A stretch of 39,541 nucleotides of DNA from Candidatus Rokuibacteriota bacterium (GTDB lineage: Bacteria > Methylomirabilota > Methylomirabilia > Rokubacteriales > CSP1-6). The notes below the pieces were generated by a model. The model had not been told where the DNA came from. It made no database searches and saw only the letters and a program-made list of their open reading frames with translations. The stretch is from contig QHTE01000012.1 in assembly GCA_003220685.1 (NCBI GenBank), positions 1 through 39,541 of the forward strand, in the 5' to 3' direction. Positions 15,159 to 23,203 of the stretch are shown here, piece by piece. Each line of letters begins with the position of its first letter. Position 1 is the first letter of the stretch. The translations under genes were made by a program, and so were the position numbers.

Positions 15159-15767
15159 TCAGGGCCGCTGGCTGCGGCGCCGAACAGTGACGGTGACCCA
15201 CACCGCGACGATGACGAGCGCCGCCAGAGCCAGCCAGCGCTCGACGCGGTGCACGTCGGCGAAGACCTGCTCGACCTGGTCCGCGAAAAGGAACGCGAGG
15301 AAGAAGCCGAAGGGGACGCTGACGAGCGCGGCCAGCGCGTCGGCGGCCAGGAATCTCCAGAAGGGGACGCGGGCGATCCCGGCCGTCAGGAAGGCCGCCG
15401 CCCTCAGGCCCATCACGTGTCGCGCCGTGAAGACGATCTTGATGCCGTGGCTCCGGTAGGCCGCCTTGAGCTGTTCCTCGCGCTCCGGGCTCAGGACCCA
15501 ACGGACGGGACGCCACCCGACCACCCGCTCCCCCCAGTGGTGTCCCACCCAATAGAGGGCAATGTCACCCGAAAGCACCCCTACAAAGCACACCGGCAGC
15601 GCGATCCACCATCTCAGGACGAGTTGATGGGACAGGACGCCGCCGGCGACGATCGGCAGCTCCTCCGGGATGGGAACCCCGAGGCCGGCGACGAAGAGGA
15701 TCAGGAACAGGCCGACATACCCGAGCTGCTCGATGAGCGAGGCGACCAGATCGCACCTCGGGGGCAA
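15159..15767 (-). CDS. DedA family inner-membrane protein
   Basis: About 202 residues with four to five membrane segments. Typical DedA (SNARE-associated/VTT) features are YVGLFLILFVAGLGVPIPEELPIVAGG, GDIALYWVGHHWG and the motif FTARHVMGLRAAAFLTAGIARVPFWRF. Members flip or transport lipids and affect membrane potential and envelope stress. The start is uncertain. TTG 15767 gives the usual family length. ATG 15839 would add 24 unlikely residues and overlap the divergent RNA-binding gene. The stop lies 29 bases before the kinase start on the same strand. Confidence 0.85.
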   Translation of the reverse strand: MPPRCDLVASLIEQLGYVGLFLILFVAGLGVPIPEELPIVAGGVLSHQLVLRWWIALPVCFVGVLSGDIALYWVGHHWGERVVGWRPVRWVLSPEREEQLKAAYRSHGIKIVFTARHVMGLRAAAFLTAGIARVPFWRFLAADALAALVSVPFGFFLAFLFADQVEQVFADVHRVERWLALAALVIVAVWVTVTVRRRSQRP

Positions 15768-15797
15768 GATTCGATTTCCGGAAGATGGTGACCAGTG

Positions 15798-15830
15798 TAT
15801 ACTCTGATAGCCCTGTGCGGTCAGAAGGAG
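15798..15830 (+). promoter_or_regulatory. -10 box and ribosome-binding site of the RRM protein gene
   Basis: TATACT (15798-15803) is a good -10 hexamer. No convincing -35 precedes it. A leader of roughly 28 bases ends with AGAAGGAG (15823-15830), 7 bases before the ATG. This strong leader contrasts with the near-leaderless starts of several neighbours and fits a highly expressed gene. Confidence 0.5.
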
Positions 15831-15837
15831 CCCTTCC

Positions 15838-16191
15838 ATGGCGGTCAAACTCTTCGTCGGCGGTCTCTCTTTCTCCACCTCCAACGAGCGCCTGCGCGAA
15901 GCTTTCGCGGCGGTCGGCAGCGTCGAATCTGCGAGTGTCGTGACCGACCGGGACACCGGCCGATCGCGCGGCTTCGGATTCGTCGAGATGGCGACTCCCG
16001 AGGAGGCCGAGCAGGCCATTAGCCGCCTCAACGGCACGAACCTCGACGGCCGGACGATTCAGGTCGAGAAGGCGAAGGCCCCAGGGTCAGGCGGCGGCGG
16101 CGACCGGCGCGGCGGCGGTGGCGGCAGTCGTGGTGGCTTCGGCGGTGGCGGCGGCGCCGGCCGCGGCGGCGCCCGCGGCGGTCGCTGGTAG
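15838..16191 (+). CDS. RRM RNA-binding protein with glycine-rich tail
   Basis: A 117-residue cytoplasmic RNA-binding protein. One RRM domain (1-80) shows RNP2 LFVGGLSFST near residue 5 and RNP1 RGFGFVEM near residue 45. From about residue 83 the tail is Gly/Arg-rich (repeated GGG, RGG), like cyanobacterial Rbp proteins and eukaryotic glycine-rich RNA-binding proteins. In cyanobacteria such proteins respond to cold. RGG tails bind RNA weakly and can promote condensation. The ATG has a strong Shine-Dalgarno. The 119 bases after the stop hold no gene and no clear terminator. Confidence 0.95.
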   Translation: MAVKLFVGGLSFSTSNERLREAFAAVGSVESASVVTDRDTGRSRGFGFVEMATPEEAEQAISRLNGTNLDGRTIQVEKAKAPGSGGGGDRRGGGGGSRGGFGGGGGAGRGGARGGRW

Positions 16192-16310
16192 CGCCGCTCA
16201 GCTCCAGTAGTTGGCGCGCCTCGGCCGGTGCGGCCCCTGCCCCGCGACGGCCTGCAGCGCGCACAGCCAGAGTTTTCTCGCTCGAGCGCGCCGGGCGGTA
16301 GTCTGCCCCG

Positions 16311-17393
16311 ATGGCGACCGTCCTGCACACCGAGTCGTCCAGCGGCCACGGCGGTCAGGAGATTCGCACGCTCGCCGAGGTGCGCTGGCTCCTGGGCCAC
16401 GGCTGGGGCGCGCTGATCGCCTGTCAACCCGACAGCCCTCTCTTCGCCGAGGCGAAGGCATCGGCGATCCCGGTCGAGCCCGTTCGGATGCGAAGCGCTA
16501 CCGATGTCGGCGCGCTCCTGCGTCTGCGCCGGCTCATCCGCGACCGCGACGTCAGCCTCGTCCACACCCATAGCTCCATCGACAGCTGGGTCGCGGGGGT
16601 CGCGGCGAAATCGCTCGGCCGGCCCGTCGTGCGCACCCGGCACGTCTCGATCCCGATCGGCCGGCGGCGCGCGCTCGTCTACCGGCTCGCCGATCGCATC
16701 ATCACCAGCGCCGAAAGCGTGCGCTCGATCGTGATCGCGGCGGGCATCGCTCCCGAGCGCGTGCTGACGATCGCCGCCGGGGTCGAGGGCGACCGGTTTC
16801 ATCCCGGCGTGTCCGGCCGTTCGGTCCGCCGCGAGTTCGGGCTGGGCGACGCTCCCGTCGTCGGGCTCGTCGCCAACGTGCGTGGCTCGAAGGGCCACAA
16901 CGTCTTCCTCGAAGCCGCGGGCGCCGTGCTCGCGAGCAAGCCCGACGCGCGCTTCCTGATCGTCGGCGACGGGGTCGGCTTCGACGAGGTGTGCCGGCGC
17001 GTGCGCGAGAAGGGTCTCGACCCGAGCGTCCGCCTGACCGGCTTTCGCCGCGACATCCCCGAGGTGATGGCGGCGCTCGACGTGCTGGTGCTGCCGTCGA
17101 TCAGGTCCGAAGCGATCCCGCAGGTGATCCCGCAGGCGCTGGCCGTCGGCACACCGGTCGTGGCCTCCACCGTCGGGGGCAGCCCCGAGCTGATCCGCGA
17201 CGGGGAGAACGGGCGCCTCGTGCCTCCCGGCGATGCGCGCGCCCTGGCCGACGCGATCCTGGCGCTCCTCCGCGAGCCCGCGCGCGCGCGCGCGATGGCC
17301 TGCGCCGGCCAGGCGACGGTCCGGGAGCGCTACACGATCGACGCGACGATGGCGCGGACCGCCGGGGTCTACCGCGGGTTGCTCGGGATATAG
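16311..17393 (+). CDS. Glycosyltransferase family 4 protein
   Basis: A 360-residue GT-B glycosyltransferase, probably acting on lipid-linked or surface sugars. It opens VLHTESSSGHGGQEIRT, a pattern shared with lipopolysaccharide-type GT4 enzymes. The C-terminal Rossmann domain shows VGLVANVRGSKGH, FLIVGDGVGF and VVASTVGGSPELIRDG. In the donor-site motif the second glutamate of E-x7-E is glutamine (EAIPQVIPQ), unlike the glycogen synthase nearby. It stands alone, with no other envelope genes beside it. A TAGTCT hexamer ends 6 bases before ATG 16311. A (CG)7 run at 17279-17292 encodes an Arg/Ala stretch. Confidence 0.88.
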   Translation: MATVLHTESSSGHGGQEIRTLAEVRWLLGHGWGALIACQPDSPLFAEAKASAIPVEPVRMRSATDVGALLRLRRLIRDRDVSLVHTHSSIDSWVAGVAAKSLGRPVVRTRHVSIPIGRRRALVYRLADRIITSAESVRSIVIAAGIAPERVLTIAAGVEGDRFHPGVSGRSVRREFGLGDAPVVGLVANVRGSKGHNVFLEAAGAVLASKPDARFLIVGDGVGFDEVCRRVREKGLDPSVRLTGFRRDIPEVMAALDVLVLPSIRSEAIPQVIPQALAVGTPVVASTVGGSPELIRDGENGRLVPPGDARALADAILALLREPARARAMACAGQATVRERYTIDATMARTAGVYRGLLGI

Positions 17394-17394
17394 A

Positions 17395-17408
17395 AATATC
17401 CTGATATT
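17395..17408 (+). promoter_or_regulatory. Inverted repeat overlapping the -10 of the ArsR-hydrogenase-like operon
   Basis: AATATC-CT-GATATT is a perfect 6-bp inverted repeat. The putative -10 TATTCT (17405-17410) overlaps its right arm, and the GTG start of the regulator lies 7 bases later. A repressor bound here would occlude polymerase. ArsR-family proteins commonly bind such AT-rich imperfect palindromes in their own promoters, so autoregulation is inferred. Confidence 0.55.
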
Positions 17409-17417
17409 CTAATCGTC

Positions 17418-17777
17418 GTGAGTGCGGCGCCCTCGCCTGATCTCCAGTCGTTCAAGGCCGAGTTCTTCAAGGCGCTGGCCCACCCGATCCGCATCCGGAT
17501 TCTCGAAATCCTCCGCGCCGGCGAGCGGAGCGTCCAGGAGCTCCAGATCCGCCTCGACGTCGATCAGTCCACCGTGTCGCAGCAGCTCGCCGTCCTGCGC
17601 ACCAAGAACATCGTGGCCGCCCGCAAGGAGGGCACGACGGTGCGCTACGAGGTCCGCGATCCGCTCGTCGGCGACCTCCTCGACGTGGCGCGGCGGATCT
17701 TCAACAACCAGCTGACCGGCACGCAGACCATGCTGCGCGCGCTCCGCCAGGAAGCGCGCCGGCCGGCGCGGCGCTGA
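17418..17777 (+). CDS. ArsR/SmtB-family regulator heading the hydrogenase-like operon
   Basis: A 119-residue winged-helix regulator: FKAEFFKALAHPIRIRILEILRAGERSVQEL, then recognition helix VDQSTVSQQLAVLRTKNIV and wing ARKEGTTVRYEV. It has no cysteine, so the classical ArsR/SmtB metal-thiol sites are absent and a metal ligand is unlikely. It lies 2 bases before the hydrogenase-like small-subunit gene and clearly heads that operon. From memory, the same regulator type with the FKAEFFK-LAHP opening precedes the homologous M. tuberculosis genes (Rv0081 before Rv0082-Rv0087), where it is linked to the hypoxia response. Start GTG 17418 puts the gene 7 bases from a -10-like hexamer. Confidence 0.92.
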   Translation: MSAAPSPDLQSFKAEFFKALAHPIRIRILEILRAGERSVQELQIRLDVDQSTVSQQLAVLRTKNIVAARKEGTTVRYEVRDPLVGDLLDVARRIFNNQLTGTQTMLRALRQEARRPARR

Positions 17778-17779
17778 TC

Positions 17780-18292
17780 GTGTTCCGCCAGCTCCGGACC
17801 GCGCTGCGCACGGGCATCGCCACCGAGCCGGTCGCCGCCGCGGGAGAGATCGAGCGGGTCGGCGCGCGCCTGGCCTCGGAGGTCGCGCGGCTCTTCGGCC
17901 GCTCGCTCGCCATCCGGCAGGTCGACGCCGGATCCTGCAACGGCTGCGAGCTCGAGATCACCGGCCTCACCGGACCGCACTACGACCTCGAGCGGTTCGG
18001 GCTCCGCTTCGTCGCCTCACCGCGCCACGCCGATTGCCTGCTGGTGACCGGCCCGGTGACCCGCAACATGGCCGAGGCGCTACGGCGCACGTGGCAGGCG
18101 ACGCCGGACCCGAAGTTCGTCGTCGCCGTCGGCGATTGCGGACGGGACGGCGGTCTCTTCCGCGGATCCTACGCGGTCGTGGGCGGTGTCGCCGACGTCG
18201 TGCCGGTCGACGCGGTTATTCCTGGATGCCCGCCCTCGCCGGCGGCGCTCCTCGCCGGCCTGCTCGAGGCGATCGGTCGCCCGCGGCGATGA
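17780..18292 (+). CDS. Hydrogenase-4/complex I-like small Fe-S subunit (NuoB/HyfI-like)
   Basis: A 170-residue peripheral subunit expected to hold one [4Fe-4S] cluster next to the large subunit. Its cysteines are C53 and C56 (DAGSCNGCELEI), C120 (VGDCGRDGG) and C150 (IPGCPPSP), the spacing of group 4 hydrogenase small subunits rather than the adjacent CC of NuoB. The N-terminal 45 residues look like an amphipathic extension. All cluster ligands are kept, in contrast to the large subunit. The stop overlaps the next gene's ATG (ATGA). GTG 17780 is 2 bases after the regulator stop. Confidence 0.93.
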   Translation: MFRQLRTALRTGIATEPVAAAGEIERVGARLASEVARLFGRSLAIRQVDAGSCNGCELEITGLTGPHYDLERFGLRFVASPRHADCLLVTGPVTRNMAEALRRTWQATPDPKFVVAVGDCGRDGGLFRGSYAVVGGVADVVPVDAVIPGCPPSPAALLAGLLEAIGRPRR

Positions 18293-20199
18293 ACCGCCTC
18301 GTTTACGGAGTGATCGCGGCGATGGGCATCGTCGCCGCCGGACTCGGCGGTTACGGGATGGCGGGCGGCGCGGGAACGCTCCGGCTGGCATGGCTCGTGC
18401 CGCTCGGAGGTCTCGAGCTGACGCTCGATCCTCTCGGCGGACTCTTCCTCGGGTTGATCGGCTTGGCCGCGGCGCCGGCGTCGGTGTACGGCATGGGCGA
18501 CCCCGACGGTGGCGGGCGAGGCCGGCTCGCGTACGCCGTCTTCGTGGCGTCGATGTGCCTCGTGCCCCTCGCCGCGAACACGATGACCTTCCTGATCGCG
18601 TGGGAGCTGATGTCGCTGGCCTCCTACGCTCTGGTTCTCCACGACCGAGAATCCGAGGAATCGGTGCGGGCCGGCTGGATCTACGCCGTCATGACCCATG
18701 CCGGCCTCGCCTGCTTGCTCGCGGGCATGCTCCTGCTCGGCGCGGAGGTCGGAAGCCAGCGATTCGCGGACTGGCGAGCGGCGGCGCCCGCCCTGGCCCC
18801 CGCGACGCGCGACCTTGCGTTCGTCCTGCTGGCGCTCGGCTTCGCGGGCAAGGCCGGCGTGATTCCCCTACACGTCTGGCTGCCGCTCGCGCATCCGGCG
18901 GCCCCGAGCCACGTGTCGGCACTCATGTCGGGGGTCATGATCAAGCTCGGGATCTACGGGCTCCTGCGCGTGAGCCTCGACTGGCTCGGCGTCGGTCCGC
19001 CCTGGTGGGGCGCCACGCTCCTGGTCGCGGGCGCCGTTTCCTCGGTGATCGGCGTGCTCTACGCGCTCGTCGAGCACGACCTCAAGCGTCTGCTGGCGTT
19101 CCACAGCATCGAGAACATCGGGATCATCTTGCTGGGCATCGGCAGCGCCGCGCTCTACCGGGTCGCCGGGCTCGACGCGCTGGCGCGCCTCGGGTTGATC
19201 GCGGCGCTCTATCACACCGTCAACCACGCGGCGTTCAAGGCGTTGCTCTTCCTGGGAGCCGGCGCCGTCGTGCACGCGACAGGTACCAGGAACATGGAGG
19301 CGATGGGCGGGCTCATCAAGCGGATGCCGTGGACCGCCGGCTGCTTTCTGGTCGGCTCGGCGGCGATCGCGGCGCTGCCGCCCCTCAACGGCTTCGTGAG
19401 CGAATGGCTCACGTTTCTGGCCCTCTTCCAGAACACGCGACTGGACGCGGTCGGACAGAACCTCGTCTTCACCCTCGGCATCGCGAGCCTCGCGCTGACC
19501 GGGGGTCTGGCGATGGCGTGCTTCGTCAAGGCGTTCGGCATCACGTTCCTGGCTCTTCCCCGGAGCGACGCCGCGGCCGGCGCCCACGAGGCGAGCCCAC
19601 CCATGCGGCTGGCGATGCTCACCCTCGCGGCCGCGTGCGTCGCGCTCGGACTGGGACCGACGCTCGTCGTTCCGGTGTTCGGGTCCGTCGCCGCAGCGAT
19701 CCTGAAAACCCCGCCGTCGGCGACCGGAGGCGACTGGCTCACGCTCCGCGTCGCGGGCGAGTTCGCGAGCCTCTCCACGGCGGCGATCGCGGTCGCGCTC
19801 GCCGCGTCGCTCCTCGTCCCCTTCGCGGCCTTTTGGATCCTCGGCGCTGCGCGCCGGACGCGGGCCTACGAGACGTGGGGCTGCGGCCGCATCGTGCAGA
19901 CGGCGCGGATGGAGTACACGGCCACCGCATTCGCCAATCCCTTCAAGCGCGTCTTCGACTTCTTCTACCGGCCCTCGAAGCGCCTCGACATCGAGTTCCA
20001 TCCGGAGTCGCGCTTCTTCGTGGAGCGCATCGAATACGAGAACCCGACCCGCTCGATCTTCGACGACTGGCTCTACCGGCCCGCGCTCGAGCTCCTCCAG
20101 GCCGCGGCGCGCGCCGTCGGGGCGCTGCAGTCGGGCAGCGCGAACCAGTATCTCGCCTACATCCTGGTCGCCCTCTTGCTGATGCTGGTGCTCGCGTGA
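18289..20199 (+). CDS. Hydrogenase-4 subunit B-like antiporter subunit (NuoL/HyfB family)
   Basis: A 636-residue membrane protein with about 14-16 helices, related to Mrp antiporters and complex I pump subunits. Ion-path residues are kept: Glu in AWELMSLASYALV, Lys in LGFAGKAGVIPLHVWLPLAHP, and Lys in LMSGVMIKLGIYGLLR, with His in the LYHTVNHAAFKALLFLGAG helix. The C-terminal part (about 540-610: YETWGCG, MEYTATAFANPFKRVFDFFY) is the soluble extension typical of HyfB, followed by a last helix. ATG 18289 overlaps the small-subunit stop, and its own stop overlaps the next start (GTGA). Proton or sodium translocation is inferred. Confidence 0.92.
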   Translation: MNRLVYGVIAAMGIVAAGLGGYGMAGGAGTLRLAWLVPLGGLELTLDPLGGLFLGLIGLAAAPASVYGMGDPDGGGRGRLAYAVFVASMCLVPLAANTMTFLIAWELMSLASYALVLHDRESEESVRAGWIYAVMTHAGLACLLAGMLLLGAEVGSQRFADWRAAAPALAPATRDLAFVLLALGFAGKAGVIPLHVWLPLAHPAAPSHVSALMSGVMIKLGIYGLLRVSLDWLGVGPPWWGATLLVAGAVSSVIGVLYALVEHDLKRLLAFHSIENIGIILLGIGSAALYRVAGLDALARLGLIAALYHTVNHAAFKALLFLGAGAVVHATGTRNMEAMGGLIKRMPWTAGCFLVGSAAIAALPPLNGFVSEWLTFLALFQNTRLDAVGQNLVFTLGIASLALTGGLAMACFVKAFGITFLALPRSDAAAGAHEASPPMRLAMLTLAAACVALGLGPTLVVPVFGSVAAAILKTPPSATGGDWLTLRVAGEFASLSTAAIAVALAASLLVPFAAFWILGAARRTRAYETWGCGRIVQTARMEYTATAFANPFKRVFDFFYRPSKRLDIEFHPESRFFVERIEYENPTRSIFDDWLYRPALELLQAAARAVGALQSGSANQYLAYILVALLLMLVLA

Positions 20200-21140
20200 T
20201 CGCCAGCCTCGCGGTCGCGCTCGTGCACATCGCGGTCGTGGGAGCGGGCGCGCCGCTGCTGATCGGCGCGCTCGGGACGCTCAAGGCGCGCCTGGTCGGC
20301 CGGCGCGGCCCGAGCCCGTGGCAACCCTACGCCGACTTCCGCAAGCTGCTCGCGAAGGAGGTGGTCGTCTCCACGACCACCTCCTGGGTGTTCCGCGCGA
20401 CGCCGTATCTCCTCGTGGCGACTTCGCTGGTGACGGCGCTGATCGTGCCGGTGGCGACGGTGCGGCCGCCGCTGGCGTTCGCGGGCAACATCATCCTGCT
20501 CGTGTACCTGTTCATGCTCGGCACGTTTTTCCTGGCGCTGGCCGGATTGGACGCCGGCAGCGCGTTCGGCGGCATGGGCTCGAGTCGGGAAGTCGCCGTC
20601 GCGGCGCTCGCCGAGCCGACGGTCATCGTCGCGGTGTTCGCGCTCGCGCTGCGCGCCGACACGATCGACCTCGGACGCATCGTGGAGCGTTTCGGAAGCG
20701 AGCCGCACCTGGCGCTCAACCCGGCGCACCTCCTCGCGTTCGCTGCGTTCTTCATCGTCATGCTGGCGGAGACCGGACGGCTGCCGGTCGACAACCCGGC
20801 GACCCACCTCGAGCTGACCATGATCCACGAGGCGATGGTGCTCGAGTACTCGGGCCGGTACCTGGCGCTCGTCGAGTGGGCGTCGGCCATGAAGCTGTTC
20901 CTGTTCATGACCTTACTGGCGAACCTCTTCGTCCCGTGGGGTCTGACGGAGCCCACGGGGCCCGTCGCCGTGCTCGGGGGCCTCCTGGCGCTGGCCGGCA
21001 AGCTCTCCGTGCTCACCCTAGCCGTCGCGGTGCTCGAGACCGCGGTGGCGAAGCTCAGACTGTTCCGGGTCCCGGAGCTGCTCGCCGGCTCGTTCGCCCT
21101 CGCGTTCCTCTCGCTCATGGCGGTCTTCCTCGTTCGATGA
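20196..21140 (+). CDS. Hydrogenase-4 subunit C-like membrane anchor (NuoH/HyfC family)
   Basis: A 314-residue protein with about eight helices that anchors the peripheral arm. Diagnostic segments are RLVGRRGPSPWQPYADFRKLLAKE, FGGMGSSREVAVAALAEP and AETGRLPVDNPATHLELTMIHEAMVLEYSG. The charged residues in these loops form the junction to the redox arm in complex I and group 4 hydrogenases. Full length for the family. GTG 20196 overlaps the previous stop by four bases, and the stop overlaps the next ATG. Confidence 0.93.
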   Translation: MIASLAVALVHIAVVGAGAPLLIGALGTLKARLVGRRGPSPWQPYADFRKLLAKEVVVSTTTSWVFRATPYLLVATSLVTALIVPVATVRPPLAFAGNIILLVYLFMLGTFFLALAGLDAGSAFGGMGSSREVAVAALAEPTVIVAVFALALRADTIDLGRIVERFGSEPHLALNPAHLLAFAAFFIVMLAETGRLPVDNPATHLELTMIHEAMVLEYSGRYLALVEWASAMKLFLFMTLLANLFVPWGLTEPTGPVAVLGGLLALAGKLSVLTLAVAVLETAVAKLRLFRVPELLAGSFALAFLSLMAVFLVR

Positions 21141-21778
21141 CGACGGCGTCGAACCTCCTGGCGTTCCTGGGGCTGGTGGTCACCTTGCTGATCGTCTGGA
21201 GACAGAGCTGGCCGGCGCGCCTGCGGCTCTTCGCCGCTCAGTCGCTCCTGCTCGCGGCCCTGGCGAGCACCGTCGGCGTCCTGGCCCAGCGCCGCGGGCT
21301 CCTGCTTGTGGCCGCCGTCGTCGTCGTCGTCAAGGGGTTGGTGATCCCGCGCGTGCTCGCCCGGATCGGCTCGGGGGCCCCTGTGCGACCGATCACGCCC
21401 GGCCGGTCATCGGGCATCACGCTCCTGGTGGTGGGCGGGCTCGTGGTCGCGGCCTACGTGATCATGCTGCCGGTCACCTCGTCGGTGGAGCTGCCGACCG
21501 AGGGCGCCATCCCCCTGGCGTTCGCGATGGCGCTGATCGGGCTCGCGCTCTGCGTCACCGGCCGCGACGCGCTGGGCCACATCCTCGGGTTTCTCGTCTT
21601 CGAGAACGGGATCTTCGGGCTGGCCATCCTGGCGACCTACGGGCTGCCCGGCATCGTAGAGGCGGGCGTCTTCCTCGACGTGCTGGTGATCGTGCTCATC
21701 ATGGAGGCCGTGGTCGTCCAGGTCCGCCGCGAGCACGACTCGATCGATGTCGACCGTCTCCGGGAGCTGCGCGGATGA
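21137..21778 (+). CDS. Hydrogenase-4 subunit E-like membrane protein (HyfE)
   Basis: A 213-residue protein with six to seven predicted helices, little polar sequence, and a hydrophilic C-terminus (REHDSIDVDRLRELRG). HyfE proteins are related to NuoK/MrpC. The segment LGFLVFENGIFGLAI contains the conserved glutamate in a helix, as in NuoK, which may lie on an ion path. ATGA overlaps at both ends tie it to its neighbours. The homologous mycobacterial gene is called hycP, from memory. Confidence 0.9.
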   Translation: MTTASNLLAFLGLVVTLLIVWRQSWPARLRLFAAQSLLLAALASTVGVLAQRRGLLLVAAVVVVVKGLVIPRVLARIGSGAPVRPITPGRSSGITLLVVGGLVVAAYVIMLPVTSSVELPTEGAIPLAFAMALIGLALCVTGRDALGHILGFLVFENGIFGLAILATYGLPGIVEAGVFLDVLVIVLIMEAVVVQVRREHDSIDVDRLRELRG

Positions 21779-23202
21779 TCCTGGCGGTCCTGGCCGTCCC
21801 GCTCGTCGGCGCGCTCCTCACGTGGCGCGCGGTCGGTCGTCTCGCGACGGCGCTGCACGCCGCGACGGCAGCGCTGACGCTCGTCGGCGCGCTCGCCGTC
21901 GCGGTGACGGTGAACCGGGCCGGGCCGCTGATGGCGTTCGACGGCTTCCTCCGCGCCGACGCCCTGTCGGCGTGGATGATCGCCCTCATCGGGATCGTCG
22001 GCGCGCTGGCCGCCTCGGAGGCTCCCCGCTACGTCGCGCACGCGCCGGGCCGGTTCTATCCACTCTTCCACCTGTTCGTGTTCACGATGCTGCTGGCCGT
22101 CTCGACCGACGACGTCGGACTCATGTGGGTCGCGGTCGAGGGCACCACGCTCGCATCGGTCTTTCTCGTCAACTTCGAGCGCACTCGCGCCTCGCTCGAG
22201 GCGTCGTACAAATACCTGCTGCTCTGCTCGGTCGGCATCGCCATCGCGTTCTTGGGGACCGTCCTCGTGTACTTCGCCGGGATCCAGCAGTTCGGAGACG
22301 AAGTCCACGCGCTCCGCTGGACGACGCTCATGCGGCTCGCGCCCGGGCTCTCGCCGAGGGTCATCGAGCTCGCGTTCGTGTTCCTCGTCGTCGGCTATGG
22401 CACCAAGGCCGGACTGGCGCCGATGCACACGTGGCTGCCCGACGCCCACAGCGAGGCGCCGGCGCCGGTGAGCGCGCTCATGTCGGGCGTGCTGCTGAGC
22501 GTGGGCGTGTACGCGCTCCTGCGATTCAAGCCGGCCGTGGACACGGCGGCCGGGCCCGGATTCGCACGCGGCATCATGCTGGCGCTCGGCGTGCTGTCCG
22601 TTGCCATCGCCGCCGCGTTTCTGTGGACCTCGCCCAACTACAAGCGCATGCTCGCGTACTCGAGCGTCGAGCACATCGGGCTGGTGTGTCTTGGCCTCGG
22701 CTTCGGCGGAACCCTCGGCACCTCGGGCGCGCTCCTCCACGTCGCCAACCATGCCCTGGCCAAGTCGGTCGGCTTCCTGCTCTCGGGCCGCATCCGCGCC
22801 GCGTACGGCTCGGCCGAGATCGCGGCCGTCGGCGGCCTGATGCGAGGCATGCCGCGGACCGGGGCGGCCTTTCTAGCGGCAGTGCTCGCGCTGGTCGGCT
22901 TGCCGCCGTTCGGTCTGTTCGTCAGCGAGGTGATGATCTTCAGCGCCGGTTTCGCCCAGGGATTCGCGGCCGTCGCAGGGGTCGTGCTGTTCCTGCTGGT
23001 GATCGCCTTCGCGGGCCTCCTCCGCGGCGCCCACGCGATCCTGTACGGACCGGCGGTGCGCGAGCCGGCCGCGGAGCCGTCCGGGTGGCGCCCGGCGCTG
23101 CCGATGGCCGCCGCGCTCGCGCTGCTCGTGCTCACCGGGCTCGCGTGGCCGCCGGGCCTCGGCGCCGCGCTCGACCGCATCGTCGCGATCGTGGTGCCCT
23201 GA
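21775..23202 (+). CDS. Hydrogenase-4 subunit F-like antiporter subunit (NuoN/HyfF family)
   Basis: A 475-residue protein with about 13-14 helices, the second Mrp-like subunit of the complex. Key residues seen are Glu in LMWVAVEGTTLASVFLVNF, Lys in VGYGTKAGLAPMHTWLPDAHSEAP, and the NYKRMLAYSSVEHIGLV loop with Lys and His. At the third position, where HyfB has LMSGVMIK, this subunit has LMSGVLLSVG with no lysine. Its stop lies 1 base before the large-subunit start. Length and order match hycQ of the mycobacterial locus, from memory. Confidence 0.92.
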   Translation: MILAVLAVPLVGALLTWRAVGRLATALHAATAALTLVGALAVAVTVNRAGPLMAFDGFLRADALSAWMIALIGIVGALAASEAPRYVAHAPGRFYPLFHLFVFTMLLAVSTDDVGLMWVAVEGTTLASVFLVNFERTRASLEASYKYLLLCSVGIAIAFLGTVLVYFAGIQQFGDEVHALRWTTLMRLAPGLSPRVIELAFVFLVVGYGTKAGLAPMHTWLPDAHSEAPAPVSALMSGVLLSVGVYALLRFKPAVDTAAGPGFARGIMLALGVLSVAIAAAFLWTSPNYKRMLAYSSVEHIGLVCLGLGFGGTLGTSGALLHVANHALAKSVGFLLSGRIRAAYGSAEIAAVGGLMRGMPRTGAAFLAAVLALVGLPPFGLFVSEVMIFSAGFAQGFAAVAGVVLFLLVIAFAGLLRGAHAILYGPAVREPAAEPSGWRPALPMAAALALLVLTGLAWPPGLGAALDRIVAIVVP

Positions 23203-23203
23203 G

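Noticed and set aside
15145..15160. Small inverted repeat ATTGG-GA-CCAAT near the kinase start
   Set aside because: Only 5-bp arms, easily found by chance, and not placed at a convincing promoter element.
16059..16898. Proline-rich minus-strand frame opposite the RRM tail
   Set aside because: It is simply the complement of Gly/Arg codons and continues opposite the glycosyltransferase.
17279..17292. (CG)7 alternating run, possible Z-DNA or slippage tract
   Set aside because: It lies in frame inside the glycosyltransferase and encodes Arg/Ala, as expected for this base composition.
18186..21140. Very long frame joining the HyfB and HyfC regions
   Set aside because: Its first two thirds are an out-of-frame reading of HyfB. 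The genuine HyfC part begins at 20196 by overlap with the HyfB stop.
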